Source: Westiellopsis prolifica IICB1
Lineage (GTDB): Bacteria; Cyanobacteriota; Cyanobacteriia; Cyanobacteriales; Nostocaceae
Reading direction: 5' to 3'
Assembly (NCBI RefSeq): GCF_004323185.1
Contig: NZ_NAPS01000002.1
Coordinates: forward strand, 939,209-1,003,208
DNA: 64,000 bases
Shown here: positions 27,902 through 37,555 of the stretch, one piece after another
Position numbering within the stretch: position 1 is the first letter of the stretch
Layout of the letters: the number at the start of each line of letters is the position of its first letter
Translations under genes and position numbers: made by a program
The notes under the pieces: model-generated
The model's database searches: none
What the model was told of the DNA's origin: nothing
Seen by the model: only the letters and a program-made list of their open reading frames with translations

Positions 27902-28738
27902 CTATAAAAGTGAATCCATTAAGTTCATTAGTCGTATGGCATCCTCAGAAATAGAGGAAACATCTAACTCCTGTTGAAGTTGATGTTCTAGCAGACCTTT
28001 AAGGGCAATCAATTTAAAACTATTTTCAACCTTGGCGTTGGCGATCGCATCTGCTGCGGGTAAATACCCGATAGCGCCTAAATCTCCCAAAACAACGCGG
28101 CGCATTTGAAGATTGTTAGTGTCCAACTCTTTAATTAGACGCTCTCCATAAAAAGAGTCTTGTGTAAGTTGATACATTGATCTCACTGCTGCACACTGGA
28201 CTCGCGCTACTGGATATTCCAAGAAGGGTTCAATTAAGGAAATAGCCTCAGTTGCACCAATAGCTCCCAAGGCTTCTAAAACCGCTTCATATGGTTGGGT
28301 GAGATGAGGACGCCCCGGTTCTTGAACAGCAGCTGCAATACCACCGCTTAACAATTGCATTAGTCCTGGAGCTGCTGCTATATCTCCTAGCATTGCTAAG
28401 GATTGGGCTGCGGCTTCACGCACGTAGAAATCAGAGCATTCTAAGCACCTAATTAAGTGTGGTACAGCTCGAATATCGCCCAATTTTCCCAATGCTCTTG
28501 CAGCATTACGGCGCAAAGGATAGCCTCCCATTTCTGTTGTGTCGGCTTCATCCTCTAATGCCACAATCAGAGCATCTACAACTTCAAGATCACGAACACG
28601 GAACTTACCTAGCCACCAAGCGGCGTAGTAGCGGAGACTTAAATCTGGAGATTTGAGGTTAGCGATCGCTTGCTCTTTTGTTAAAGGCGAAGCATTTTCG
28701 GCAGAATATGTTTCTGCACTTGGTTCCATCATTGCCAA
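27902..28738 (-). CDS. cpcE: Phycocyanin alpha bilin lyase subunit CpcE
   Basis: This 278-residue HEAT-repeat protein is the partner of CpcF. LRYYAAWWLGKFRV (about 36-49) is the signature of CpcE/PecE-type lyase subunits, and further repeats such as GGYPLRRNAARALGKLGDIR and REAAAQSLAMLGDI follow. The pair attaches phycocyanobilin to CpcA Cys84. It begins 4 bp after the cpcD stop, showing tight coupling. The gap to cpcF is 152 bp and holds the tandem hairpin repeat. Confidence 0.94.
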   Translation of the reverse strand: MAMMEPSAETYSAENASPLTKEQAIANLKSPDLSLRYYAAWWLGKFRVRDLEVVDALIVALEDEADTTEMGGYPLRRNAARALGKLGDIRAVPHLIRCLECSDFYVREAAAQSLAMLGDIAAAPGLMQLLSGGIAAAVQEPGRPHLTQPYEAVLEALGAIGATEAISLIEPFLEYPVARVQCAAVRSMYQLTQDSFYGERLIKELDTNNLQMRRVVLGDLGAIGYLPAADAIANAKVENSFKLIALKGLLEHQLQQELDVSSISEDAIRLMNLMDSLL

Positions 28739-28742
28739 AGCG

Positions 28743-28988
28743 TTAGTTTGCTTCTGCTGTGCTTAAAGGCTCGATTTTGATGATTCTGCCGCCCATACGA
28801 GTGATCCGTTGCATTTCTTCATTCATGCGGTTGTATGGCACAGTCATGAATACGCTACCGCTATTGCGGATGTCGTAGTTATTTCTGTCGTTTTCTTCGT
28901 TTTGCCGCAACCCTACGACTTCATAACGAAACATCCGGCTGTTTGCACTAGAAATGCCATTAGCACCAACTGTGGTTTGACCGAACAT
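28743..28988 (-). CDS. cpcD: Phycobilisome rod-capping linker CpcD
   Basis: The 81-residue protein is one CpcD domain (MFRYEVVGLRQNEENDRNNY; VPYNRMNEEMQRITRMGGRI). It caps the distal end of phycobilisome rods and limits their length. Its fold is the same as the C-terminal domain of CpcC and PecC. It lies between cpcC and cpcE, as in other Nostocales. Confidence 0.95.
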   Translation of the reverse strand: MFGQTTVGANGISSANSRMFRYEVVGLRQNEENDRNNYDIRNSGSVFMTVPYNRMNEEMQRITRMGGRIIKIEPLSTAEAN

Positions 28989-29178
28989 GCTTGTGACTCT
29001 CCTGTAAAACTAGCTTTTGGGCAATTGTTAGGAGTTAGAAAGTCGGAGCTAAAAGTTAAGAATTAGGAGTTAAGAATTAGGAGTTGGAAATTTTATATTT
29101 TCTTTAACTCATAACTCATAACTCATGACTCATAATTCTTAACTAATAACCCCTTACTATCTAACTCATCACGATTAA

Positions 29179-30045
29179 TTACGCTGGGGTGATGCTGACA
29201 ATTTTGCCACCTTGGCGTTTTATTTGCTCCATTCTGTCCAAAAGGCGTTCGTAGGGTACAACGATCGCGTAGCTGCTACGACGCACACTAGGGAAGCCAG
29301 GGTTGCGAAGTCCAGTTACTTCGATGCGATAGGAGCGATCGCCTTCTCCGACTGCATTACCCATGTTCTTTCTGGGAGTCACATCCGCAGTTGCACGGAA
29401 TCCCCAGCTAGAATTGGTACCAGATGGCCCAACAATTGAGGAAGCGCTATTGGTTGCTAACTCACGAGCTAGGCGAGTTTTTGTACCTTCTACCTGGGCG
29501 CGATCGCTATTAGCGTAACCCCGATACAAGCGAAACATTCGGGTAAAGCCGACTGTTTTCTGTCCGGTTTGGATTTCAAAACCACGATAGTAGGGGACAA
29601 TATTGTCACCAAAGTTATTGAGGTATTCAACCGAATCAATGTACGAGTCGATTTCGGTATCGTATCCTTGGTTCTGATACAAGTCTAAGTGGTAAATCAC
29701 CTCAGACTCATCGTATGGCGCACGACCCAATAAATGCTTGTAGTTGAGTTCGATAAACCGGGTTTGGAAGCTGTTGTAGAAAAATTTCTTTTTGTAGAGT
29801 TCTGACTTAGCAACGCTACGCACAAATTCTCGTACTGTCAAGTTTCCATCCCGCAGAAGTGATTCTGCGCTGACAAGCCGTTCTGACGCCATGATGTAGT
29901 CATTACCCAAAAGTTGGCGGTATACGGCGCGAATCACCGCTTCTACATCATCTCTGCTTGCATAAGGACGTAACTCAACTTTAGCGGCGTTGGTGCTGCT
30001 GAAAGCTTCGGTTCCTAGTCTGGATGCTGCTGCTGTAATCGGCAT
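29179..30045 (-). CDS. cpcC: Phycocyanin-associated rod linker CpcC
   Basis: With the start at 30045 ([11 protein letters not shown]) the protein has 288 residues. This start is preceded by GGGGAG and matches the family; the frame from 30069 would add eight residues. It has the PBS_linker_poly domain (about 15-180, [31 protein letters not shown]) and a C-terminal CpcD domain (about 230-286). It joins phycocyanin hexamers within the rod and tunes their absorption. A hairpin in the cpcA-cpcC gap probably lowers its mRNA relative to cpcBA. Confidence 0.94.
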   Translation of the reverse strand: MPITAAASRLGTEAFSSTNAAKVELRPYASRDDVEAVIRAVYRQLLGNDYIMASERLVSAESLLRDGNLTVREFVRSVAKSELYKKKFFYNSFQTRFIELNYKHLLGRAPYDESEVIYHLDLYQNQGYDTEIDSYIDSVEYLNNFGDNIVPYYRGFEIQTGQKTVGFTRMFRLYRGYANSDRAQVEGTKTRLARELATNSASSIVGPSGTNSSWGFRATADVTPRKNMGNAVGEGDRSYRIEVTGLRNPGFPSVRRSSYAIVVPYERLLDRMEQIKRQGGKIVSITPA

Positions 30046-30121
30046 TTTTTCTCCCCTATTTATGTACACGCGGACTTTTGCGTGTCTGATAAATATTTTT
30101 TATCAATCCCCAGATAAAACT

Positions 30122-30182
30122 ATGCCCGGAGCGAGATTCAACTGCTTGGTGATTCCACACAGCTGCATCCCTCTCCGGGCAT
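30122..30182. promoter_or_regulatory. Stem-loop between cpcA and cpcC
   Basis: ATGCCCGGAG (30122-30131) and CTCCGGGCAT (30173-30182) form a perfect 10-bp GC-rich stem 8 bp after the cpcA stop on the minus strand. A stem-loop at this place is known in cpc operons and is thought to make short cpcBA mRNA abundant by partial termination or 3'-end protection. Confidence 0.8.
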
Positions 30183-30190
30183 TACGCTAT

Positions 30191-30679
30191 CTAGCTTAGA
30201 GCGTTGATTGCGTAATCAATGTAGGTGTTAGCTTCGTTAGCAGCTTGACCAGATAAGCCGTGATTACCTTTGATGTGCTTCAGAGCTTCTACGTACCAGC
30301 TGGGGGACAATTCAAAAGCGCTGTTGATTTCACTCAAACCAGCAATCAAATATTCATCCAATGGGCCAGTACCACCAGCAACCAAGGAGTAGGTGATGAT
30401 CCGTAGGTAGTGACCAACGTCACGAGCGCACTTGGACTTACCACGAGAATCAGCAGCATAGTTTGGGCCACTGGTTTGGGTGGTGTAGGGGAACTTTTGA
30501 TATACAGCTTGAGTAGCACCATCAATCAAGCGTTGAGCATTGCTGGTCAATGCACGAGCAGCTTCCATGCTAGCAGCAGCACGTTGAAAACGACCGTTAA
30601 CAGCTTGAAGCTCGGTGTTGCTCAAAAAACGACCTTGGGTATCAGCAGCTGCAATTGCTTCGGTAATGGGTGTTTTCAT
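30191..30679 (-). CDS. cpcA: C-phycocyanin alpha subunit
   Basis: The 162-residue globin-like biliprotein begins [20 protein letters not shown]. It carries the phycocyanobilin-binding Cys84 ([14 protein letters not shown]) with Asp87 next to it. It pairs with CpcB to form the monomer of phycocyanin rods. AAGGAG lies 14 nt before the ATG. It is preceded by cpcB with an 82-bp gap, the standard cpcBA arrangement, and followed by a strong hairpin. Confidence 0.97.
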   Translation of the reverse strand: MKTPITEAIAAADTQGRFLSNTELQAVNGRFQRAAASMEAARALTSNAQRLIDGATQAVYQKFPYTTQTSGPNYAADSRGKSKCARDVGHYLRIITYSLVAGGTGPLDEYLIAGLSEINSAFELSPSWYVEALKHIKGNHGLSGQAANEANTYIDYAINALS

Positions 30680-30761
30680 GATCTTAAAATCTCCTTAACG
30701 TTTCGTAATTTTTTGCCGGGATACCTAGCTTTTTGGTTCTGGGCTTTTTTGTTATGTTTTA

Positions 30762-31280
30762 TTACGCAACAGCAGCAGCAGCGCGATCAAAGTAGCTAGC
30801 TACTTCAGAAATCAAAGCACTGCAATCACCTTTGGTGATTCCATTGGGGTCGTTAGCAATGCCGACAGCAGCTTCTTTCATTTTTTGAACACCAACTGCT
30901 ACGGAAGAACCGGGAGTACCCAGAGCTTGGTAGGTTTCGCGCAAGCCATTCAAGCAACGGTCGTCAAGAACGCTAGCGTCACCAGCGAGGATAGCGTAGG
31001 TAACATAGCGCAAGATGATTTCCATATCGCGCAAGCAAGCAGACATGCGACGGTTGGTGTAAGCATTTCCACCAGGAGAAATTAATTGGGGTTGCTCTTC
31101 AAACAAAGCACGAGCAGCGTTGGTAACGATGGTGGAAGCATTGCTGGTGATGCGGTTTACTACATCCAGGCGCTTGTTGCCGTCTTTGACCATATTGCCT
31201 AGAGCATCGAGTTGTTCGCTGCTCAGGAATTCGCCTCTGGAGTCAGCCTGAGAAACCACCTTGGCAAATGCGTCTAACAT
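30762..31280 (-). CDS. cpcB: C-phycocyanin beta subunit
   Basis: The 172-residue beta subunit has both phycocyanobilin sites, Cys82 ([15 protein letters not shown]) and Cys153 ([14 protein letters not shown]), and the Asn72 ([10 protein letters not shown]) that CpcM methylates in other cyanobacteria. An AGGAG site lies 8 nt upstream of the ATG. It heads the cpc part of the cluster; the 640 bp before it should contain a strong promoter. The paralog PecB lies 4 kb away. Confidence 0.97.
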   Translation of the reverse strand: MLDAFAKVVSQADSRGEFLSSEQLDALGNMVKDGNKRLDVVNRITSNASTIVTNAARALFEEQPQLISPGGNAYTNRRMSACLRDMEIILRYVTYAILAGDASVLDDRCLNGLRETYQALGTPGSSVAVGVQKMKEAAVGIANDPNGITKGDCSALISEVASYFDRAAAAVA

Positions 31281-31923
31281 GGAAGATTCTCCTAATTCCT
31301 TAATTGAGTGCTGTCTTGATTAAAACTGAAATTGTTTTATCAACTTGGATTGGCCTATAACAGACATTAAACAAGAGTGTTTCTCTTTTGCTTTTCATTT
31401 CCCCTGTTCTGAAACAGAGCCAGAAAAATGAGAAACTGGGGTGATTTTATGAGAAACTGGCAAACTTTACGAATTGAGTGCCGTCTTTCAGTTTTGCCTG
31501 TCGTTTAACCCCTCCAGCTTATGTTTATACAACGCTACAGGGGCATTATTTGTTACAAATTGTGAATAAATGAGATATACCAATAAGAAAAGCCTCAAAT
31601 CCTTTACATACAAGGGCTTTAACTGAGAATAAGTTGATTTTTTTGTAACATTACTTTACAAAACAGCAAGATCGGGCGCAACTTTTCTTTGCTTATATTT
31701 TCTTAAGTTTCTTTCAATTCCAGATATAACAATCTATTCAAGTTCTAGATGAATTTGATAGACATAGCTATATGTTAAGAATTTTTAACAAAAAAATTAT
31801 AAAAATTGCCTCTAATTGCAGAAAATTGTCACAAAAGTTGGCAGGAAGTTCCCAAGCATAGCTGAATGGGGGATTGGGTATGGGAAAATCATCAGATTAC
31901 CCATTACCAAAAACCGTTTGTAG
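31281..31923. promoter_or_regulatory. cpc promoter and leader region
   Basis: About 640 bp between pecF and cpcB without a gene. It should contain the main cpc promoter and a long leader. I see a repeated GAATTGAGTGCYGTCTT motif (near 31303 and 31473) and repeated GAGAAACTGG (near 31428 and 31450), but no convincing -35/-10 pair that I can defend. Confidence 0.6.
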
Positions 31924-32556
31924 TTAATTTGGCAGATTTTTTGCTGTGGCTGTTGTAATACGCGATCGCACTACTTTATCTGCTTCTTGATTTAACGCCG
32001 TCTGTAAGGCTGTATAAGCTGCTGGTGTGGCAATTTCTTGGAGAGAGACCGCAGCAGCATAACGCAGTCCCCAATCCTCTGGAGAGAGTAAAGCCCAAGT
32101 TAGTTTTTCAATAGCATGGTGAATAATTGCTGGTTCATCAGTACTACTCGCGATCTTTCCGAGTCCCCTTGCAGCAATCCGACGAACATTTCCTTGACAG
32201 TGGTTAGCTACTTCTGTACCAACTACTTCGGCTAACAAATCAAATGCTCTAGAGTCGCCAATTAATGCTAAAGCTTGAATAATATATGCCTGGACGCCCT
32301 GATCAGAAGAACTACCGAAAGCAAAAATCAGTGGTTCTACGCTTGCAGGTGCTAGCTTTACTAAAGCTTCAACTGCTGCTTTGCCTACAGAAGAGTAATG
32401 ATGCCCAAAAGCTTGAATTAAAGCAGAAATCGCCCTGGCTTCCGTAGTTTTACTAGCAGAAATAGTAGCAATTGCAGATACCGCATCACTTGGCACTGGA
32501 GCATTATTTAATTGCGAAATCAGTTCTTCGATATTCACAAACTTCTGTGTATTCAT
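31924..32556 (-). CDS. pecF: Phycoerythrocyanin alpha lyase-isomerase subunit PecF
   Basis: The 210-residue HEAT-repeat protein forms with PecE the lyase-isomerase that attaches phycocyanobilin to PecA Cys84 and converts it to phycoviolobilin. The motif NHCQGNVRR (118-126) holds the His-Cys pair that in Mastigocladus PecF (His121, Cys122) is needed for isomerisation; here they are His119 and Cys120. CpcF lacks this motif, which separates the two paralogs clearly. It follows pecE across a gap with a palindromic hairpin. Confidence 0.95.
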   Translation of the reverse strand: MNTQKFVNIEELISQLNNAPVPSDAVSAIATISASKTTEARAISALIQAFGHHYSSVGKAAVEALVKLAPASVEPLIFAFGSSSDQGVQAYIIQALALIGDSRAFDLLAEVVGTEVANHCQGNVRRIAARGLGKIASSTDEPAIIHHAIEKLTWALLSPEDWGLRYAAAVSLQEIATPAAYTALQTALNQEADKVVRSRITTATAKNLPN

Positions 32557-32616
32557 GATTGTTAAAGATTGCAGATATAATTGTTGATTTTGAATATTGT
32601 AAAATTGACCAAAGTT

Positions 32617-32649
32617 AGATCCCCTACTTCTTCAAGAAGTCGGGGATCT
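32617..32649. repeat. AGATCCCC palindromic hairpin between pecE and pecF
   Basis: AGATCCCCTACTTCTT and AAGAAGTCGGGGATCT pair over 16 positions with one G-T pair and a 1-nt loop. A close relative is at 44693-44725. It is a dispersed palindrome in the pecE-pecF gap and could reduce pecF expression. Confidence 0.75.
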
Positions 32650-32670
32650 AATTGTTCAACAACTCGTAAC

Positions 32671-33441
32671 TTAAAGTTGAATTAATAAATCATCAATTGC
32701 CTGAAAAATTAACTGAGTTATTTCCTGATCTGTTTGTTCTTGATCTAACAAAGCTTCTAAAATGCGTTTTAAATTTAACAGCTTTAAACTGTTAGGAACC
32801 CCAGCAGCAAGAATTGCATCTATTGCTTGACGATGGCCAACGGCTCCCAAATCAAATATGGCCGCCCAGCGCAAATACATATTGTCATGATGCAAATTAT
32901 TAATAATACGTTCAATGTACTGGGGTTTTTGGGTTAAAAGAAACAAATACCGTGCCGCAGCGCACTGTACTCGTTCGGATGCATGATGGAGAAAGGGTTC
33001 TATCTGGGAATGAGCAGACCATACCTGTAAAGTCGCTAGGGCTTCTATTAAGGCTTCTAACGGTTGCTCTTGAGGAAATTGCAGCAGTTTCAGCAAAGGA
33101 TCAACAGCTTGCTGATCACCAATAGCTGCTAGAGCTTGAATCACTGCTTCCCGCAGGTGCAGATCATCACATGTCAATGCAGCAATTAACGCTGGTACTG
33201 CTTGCGGGTTCTTTAATTGTCCTAAAGCACGTGCAGCTTGACGGCGTAGAGGATACCCTCCAGATGGAATACGGTACCGTTCATCAAATAGGGCTTCACA
33301 CAACGCTGTACAACCTGCTTGTACCTGATGCTTTCCCAACCACCAAGCAGCGTAATAACGAATTTGGTTATCTTCGCCATTTAGTGCTGCGATCGCTGCT
33401 TCTTGAGAAAGAATTGGTTCAACAGAATATGCAACAGTCAT
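32671..33441 (-). CDS. pecE: Phycoerythrocyanin alpha lyase-isomerase subunit PecE
   Basis: With the start at 33441 (MTVAYSVEPILSQEAAIAAL) the protein has 256 residues, the normal size. The frame extends to 33516 only because GGATTTTGGATTTT repeats and CCCTATTCCCC repeats upstream happen to be open. HEAT-like repeats are visible, starting with the signature IRYYAAWWLGKHQV and then GGYPLRRQAARALGQLKN. Together with PecF it attaches and isomerises the bilin on PecA Cys84. It is paralogous to CpcE. Confidence 0.94.
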   Translation of the reverse strand: MTVAYSVEPILSQEAAIAALNGEDNQIRYYAAWWLGKHQVQAGCTALCEALFDERYRIPSGGYPLRRQAARALGQLKNPQAVPALIAALTCDDLHLREAVIQALAAIGDQQAVDPLLKLLQFPQEQPLEALIEALATLQVWSAHSQIEPFLHHASERVQCAAARYLFLLTQKPQYIERIINNLHHDNMYLRWAAIFDLGAVGHRQAIDAILAAGVPNSLKLLNLKRILEALLDQEQTDQEITQLIFQAIDDLLIQL

Positions 33442-33444
33442 TCG

Positions 33445-33592
33445 ATTTTGGATTTTGGATTTTGGATTTTGGATTGGGGATCGGGGAATAGGGGAATAGG
33501 GATTGGGAAAATTCATAGGAAAAGATTCTTCCTTGTCTTCCTTGTCTCCCTTGTCCCCTTTCCCTGATCCCCGATCCCCAATCCCCTTTCTA
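33445..33592. repeat. Short tandem repeats in the pecC-pecE gap
   Basis: TTTTGGA heptamers (33445-33475), GGGGAATA/GGGGATTG units and CCTTGTCT/CCCCGATC units. These Nostocales intergenic repeats separate pecC and pecE and produce false N-terminal extension of pecE. Confidence 0.8.
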
Positions 33593-34432
33593 CTAAGAAG
33601 CTGGTGAAATCTTGATTATCTTACCGCCACGCTTATGAATTTCTTGGTAGGTAGCTGAGAGCCGATCATAAGGTACGGTGTAAACTTGTCGGCTACGACG
33701 GACTGCAACTTTTGTATTTAATCCACCAGCGATCGCTTCGATGATGAACATGCGACTATCTCCCAATGCAGGAGAAGTAATTAAAGTTGGTGCAATTGAT
33801 GCGAAGCCAAGACCGGCGGATGATGGTGGCACAATTGAATTTGACATATTCATCGCAATTTTTGATCGCAGGCGGGAATTTTTGCCACCAAATTGCGCGT
33901 TGTCGCTGTTAGCTTTACCACGATAAAGCTCAAAAATACGGTTATATCCTACGGTCTTCATACCAGGAATTGACTGAAATCCTCGGTAATAAGGAACAAC
34001 ATAATTACCAAAGGCATTGTCATATTCTGAACTGTAAATGTACGATTCTATTTCAGCATCGTAACCGTTAGAAGCGTACATATCTGTGTGATATGCAATT
34101 TCTGATTGATCGTAGGGTGCGCGTCCTAGCAAATGCTTGTAGTTCAATTCAATGAACCGTACTTGGGAATTTTTATAAAAGAAACATTCCCTGTAAAATT
34201 CAGATTTGGCGAGAGTTTCTACAAATTGTTTAACGCTGATTTTCGCGTTACGTAACATTGCTTCAGCGGTGGTAAATTTTTGGCTGGCGTATACTCCTTG
34301 ACGACCAAAAATTTGCTCGTAAGCAGCCCGAAATACTAGCTGCAATTCATCTTCACTCCAATTTTGACGCAGCTCGGTTTTTTTGCCTATGTCATCTCTA
34401 ATTGCTAAGCGTTCTGCGACTGAAGTAGTCAT
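33593..34432 (-). CDS. pecC: Phycoerythrocyanin-associated rod linker PecC
   Basis: The 279-residue protein has the PBS_linker_poly domain (about 15-165; [31 protein letters not shown]) and a C-terminal CpcD domain (about 220-277; [20 protein letters not shown]). It places phycoerythrocyanin hexamers at the distal end of phycobilisome rods. It closely resembles CpcC in layout. It lies 232 bp after pecA, with a heptanucleotide repeat block between. Confidence 0.94.
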   Translation of the reverse strand: MTTSVAERLAIRDDIGKKTELRQNWSEDELQLVFRAAYEQIFGRQGVYASQKFTTAEAMLRNAKISVKQFVETLAKSEFYRECFFYKNSQVRFIELNYKHLLGRAPYDQSEIAYHTDMYASNGYDAEIESYIYSSEYDNAFGNYVVPYYRGFQSIPGMKTVGYNRIFELYRGKANSDNAQFGGKNSRLRSKIAMNMSNSIVPPSSAGLGFASIAPTLITSPALGDSRMFIIEAIAGGLNTKVAVRRSRQVYTVPYDRLSATYQEIHKRGGKIIKISPAS

Positions 34433-34499
34433 CTTGACAATCGCTCCATGTTTACGAATGTTTGATTGTTTTTGTTCTTAAATACAACGAATGGCTAAT

Positions 34500-34620
34500 T
34501 GCTAATTGCACTCTTGCTAGTTGTTAGTTGTTGGTTGTTAGTTGTTGGTTGTTAGTTGTTCCAGACAACAAACAACTATTTAACGATCAACAATTACTAA
34601 CTACTAACCAGTTTCGACTA
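34500..34620. repeat. TTGTTAG/TTGTTGG tandem repeats in the pecA-pecC gap
   Basis: TTAGTTGTTGGTTG-type units repeat several times, followed by their rough inverse (AACAACTATT, CAACAATTACTAACTACTAACC). The two blocks can pair and may set the pecBA to pecC mRNA ratio, as the GC-rich stem does after cpcA. Confidence 0.6.
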
Positions 34621-34664
34621 GCCATTAGCCATTAAAAAAGGACAAAGGACCTTGCTGTATAAAT

Positions 34665-35153
34665 TTAGCTCAATGCGTTAATTGCATAGTTGATATAGGT
34701 GTTAGCTTCACCAGCAACATCACCTGTCAAACCATGATTGTCACGCACAAATTCTAGAGCTGCTACATACCAACTAGGAGACAAGCCAAGAGCGCCGTTG
34801 AGTTCTTTTAAGCCTGCAACTACGTATTCATCCAAGGGACCAGTGCCACCAACTACACAGCAGTAGCTAATAGTACGTAAATAATGATCAATGTCACGTA
34901 CGCACTTAGATTTACCTTCTGGAGTAGAAGCGTACTGAGGCCCTTGCATTTGGGTAGTGTAAGGGAATTTTTGATAAACGTGATTAGCTGCTGCTTCTGC
35001 CCATTTTTGACCGTTTTGAGTAAATGCTTGAGCTGCATCTAAACCAGCACGAGCGCGGTTGAAACGACCAAATACTGCTTGCAGTTCGGTGTTGCTTAGG
35101 TAAGAGCCGCGTACATCAGCAGCGGAAATTGCTTCAGTTAATGGGGTTTTCAT
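34665..35153 (-). CDS. pecA: Phycoerythrocyanin alpha subunit
   Basis: The 162-residue biliprotein carries the phycoviolobilin-binding Cys84 ([14 protein letters not shown]). It also has the Cys98-Cys99 pair ([10 protein letters not shown]), typical of alpha-phycoerythrocyanin and absent from CpcA. In Mastigocladus these two cysteines modify the photoreversible photochemistry of the isolated subunit. It pairs with PecB to extend absorption toward 570 nm at the rod tips. Identity against CpcA is high but these Cys and the neighbouring pecE/pecF fix the assignment. Confidence 0.96.
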   Translation of the reverse strand: MKTPLTEAISAADVRGSYLSNTELQAVFGRFNRARAGLDAAQAFTQNGQKWAEAAANHVYQKFPYTTQMQGPQYASTPEGKSKCVRDIDHYLRTISYCCVVGGTGPLDEYVVAGLKELNGALGLSPSWYVAALEFVRDNHGLTGDVAGEANTYINYAINALS

Positions 35154-35326
35154 GATTTAATTCTCCAAAAATTGCTAACTAAAAGAACTCAAAAATTTAT
35201 TGCTAAAATTTTGAACAAAGAGCCGTATATGCACTTATTTTTCTATGCCTTCTGTAATTACAAATGACTCAGGCATAATCACAAAAGACAGTTTCAAATA
35301 ATTGCAATCTACGACCAGCAAAATTT

Positions 35327-35845
35327 TTAAGCAACGGCTGAAGCAGCACGATCAAAATAGCTAGCAACTTCAGACATTAACTGACTGCAATCACCTCTGG
35401 TGATGCCATTAGAATCGTTAGCAATGCTGATAGCAGCTTCTTTCATTTTTTGAATTCCAGAAGCTACAGCATCACCGGGAGTACCAAGAGCTTGATAAGT
35501 TTCACGTAAACCGTTCAAGCAGCGATCATCCATGGCGCTGGAATCACCTGCTAGTACAGAGTAGGTAACATAACGCAAAATGAATCCCAAATCGCGGATA
35601 CAAGCAGCCTGATTACGGTGGTGGAAGCAAGCGCCGCCAGGATTGAACACCTGGGGACGTTCTGCTACTAGACCACGATAAGCATTAGCAACAATGGAGG
35701 AAGCATTGCTGGTGAGTCTGTTAACAACATCTAAGCGCTTGTTGCTATCAGCAACTACTGCTTGCAGAGCGTTGATTTCGTCACCGCTTAAGTAAGCGCC
35801 TTTTCTATCAGCCTGTTCAACTACTCTGGAAAAAGCATCAAGCAT
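35327..35845 (-). CDS. pecB: Phycoerythrocyanin beta subunit
   Basis: The 172-residue beta subunit has bilin sites Cys82 ([15 protein letters not shown]) and Cys153 ([11 protein letters not shown]). Position 72, Asn in CpcB and methylated in most beta subunits, is Ala here, and position 73 is Cys ([10 protein letters not shown]). A GAGGAG site stands 6 nt before the ATG. It is the first gene of the pec-cpc cluster, so its upstream region should carry the pec promoter, usually induced at low light. Confidence 0.96.
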   Translation of the reverse strand: MLDAFSRVVEQADRKGAYLSGDEINALQAVVADSNKRLDVVNRLTSNASSIVANAYRGLVAERPQVFNPGGACFHHRNQAACIRDLGFILRYVTYSVLAGDSSAMDDRCLNGLRETYQALGTPGDAVASGIQKMKEAAISIANDSNGITRGDCSQLMSEVASYFDRAASAVA

Positions 35846-36619
35846 TTTTTTCTCCTCGTATTCACAGCAGCAAATTCAAATCATTAAATCACTTTATTGT
35901 TGTTAGAAGCAATTATCGGAATCACGACAAATAGTCAGCACAAACGTCGGTAAATATTGCACATAAAAACCGAATTATCATAATTGATATGTGCAAAAAT
36001 TTAACCAAAAAAAGCTTTATTGTCTTGATATTTTTAAATTGCTTTCTAACCTAGTTCGTATTTTATATGTGGCTTGCGGTATTTTTTTATAAACTTTATT
36101 TAACAAGTGTAAAAACTCTAGGAGATTCCGTGAAAGCTATGAGAGAACAGGCTTATATACTAAATCGATTAATAATCAGTTTACATTACAATACTTTTAT
36201 TCATTTAACTTAATATTAACATGCTATTAAACTGCCGTAATAAACTATACATACTATCTAATGTTGTTTTCGCCAAAAAGTGAACTTTCTCTTCTTTTGC
36301 GAAAGGCGATCCAATTCAAAAATCTGTATTGTAGGTAACTATTTGATGGATTTTTAATTAGAGTTAAAGTACCTAAAATCTCAATTTGAACTTTGAACAA
36401 AAAATTGTAGCTAAAAGTAAATATTTTTCAAACACACCGAAGTTTGGGGAAATGGCTAGTTTGTAAACTAACGTAAAGAAGAGTAAAGAAGATTCGTAAA
36501 GATTTCTCATTTATATTTTTATGGTCGAAATCTGGGGCTTCTAAAATCCAAAATCCATAGACGCGATAGCGGCTACCTTTGGAAGCCACTTCGTGTCTAC
36601 CCGCAGGGTAATCCAAAAT
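35846..36619. promoter_or_regulatory. pec upstream region
   Basis: About 770 bp upstream of pecB and downstream of rluD. It is AT-rich and has no supported gene; the 62-aa frame near 36428-36616 is repeat-derived. The pec promoter should be here but I cannot identify it safely. Near 36560-36600 lies a copy of the AGACGCGATAGCGGCTACC-type dispersed repeat. Confidence 0.55.
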
Positions 36620-37555
36620 CTAAAATCGAATGACCGCTCGTCGTCTCAAAACTTCCAGCAGAGTAGTTAATGTTTGAGGAATCGGTGCAGTAGCTTCAAT
36701 CCATTCTCCAGAGACTGGATGCTCTAATCTGAGTCGCCAAGCGTGGAGTGCTTGACCTGGTAAATTCACACCCACAGAACGTCCAGAACTATAAACAGGG
36801 TCGCCGATAATGGGATGACCGATATGGGCGCTGTGGACACGAATTTGATGGGTACGTCCGGTTTCTAATTGAAAGTGCATTAATGTATAGTTGCTCAAAC
36901 GTTCAAGTATTCGCCAGTGAGTAACCGCAGGTCTTCCACCTTTTTCTGTTGAGACAACAGCCATTTTTTTTCGGTCTACTGGATGGCGACCGATGGGTAA
37001 GTCAACTGTACCGCTTTCTGTTTTTGGAACACCGTGGATGACACCTAGATATTCTCGTTGTGCGGTTTTAGCTTTAAGTTGTGCTTGGAGATGTTGATGA
37101 GCAAATTCAGTTTTAGCAATTGCGATCGCTCCTGTTGTATCTTTATCTAGTCGATGCACAATTCCCGGACGCTGCACACCACCAATTCCTGGTAGGTGAG
37201 GACAATGGGCTAAGATGGCGTTGACTAAAGTCCCATCTGGATGACCGGGTGCAGGATGAACAACTAATCCTGCTGTTTTGTTGAGAATTAATATGTGGTC
37301 ATCTTCATAAAGGATATCTAGGGGGATATCTTCTGCGGTCAGTTCGAGGGGTTGAGCTGGGGGAATGGTGACACTGATGCGATCGCCCAGTCTCACAACC
37401 ATCTTTTTAGATGTACAGACTTTGCTGTTGAGTTGAACTTGACCCTGTTCAATTAACTGTTGGATACGGGAACGAGATAGTTCTGTTAATTGTTCAGTAA
37501 GGTAACGGTCTAAGCGTTCTCCGGCTTCTTCTACTTGTAAACTAATTTCGGTCAC
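36620..37555 (-). CDS. Ribosomal large-subunit pseudouridine synthase, RluA/RluD family
   Basis: The 311-residue protein has an S4 RNA-binding domain (about 13-65; LDRYLTEQLTELSRSRIQQL) and the pseudouridine synthase domain. The catalytic Asp137 lies in the motif GIVHRLDKDTTG. Length and S4 domain fit RluD, which modifies helix 69 of 23S rRNA in E. coli; the exact target here is inferred. It is transcribed in the same direction as the pec cluster, 775 bp upstream of pecB. Confidence 0.92.
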   Translation of the reverse strand: MTEISLQVEEAGERLDRYLTEQLTELSRSRIQQLIEQGQVQLNSKVCTSKKMVVRLGDRISVTIPPAQPLELTAEDIPLDILYEDDHILILNKTAGLVVHPAPGHPDGTLVNAILAHCPHLPGIGGVQRPGIVHRLDKDTTGAIAIAKTEFAHQHLQAQLKAKTAQREYLGVIHGVPKTESGTVDLPIGRHPVDRKKMAVVSTEKGGRPAVTHWRILERLSNYTLMHFQLETGRTHQIRVHSAHIGHPIIGDPVYSSGRSVGVNLPGQALHAWRLRLEHPVSGEWIEATAPIPQTLTTLLEVLRRRAVIRF

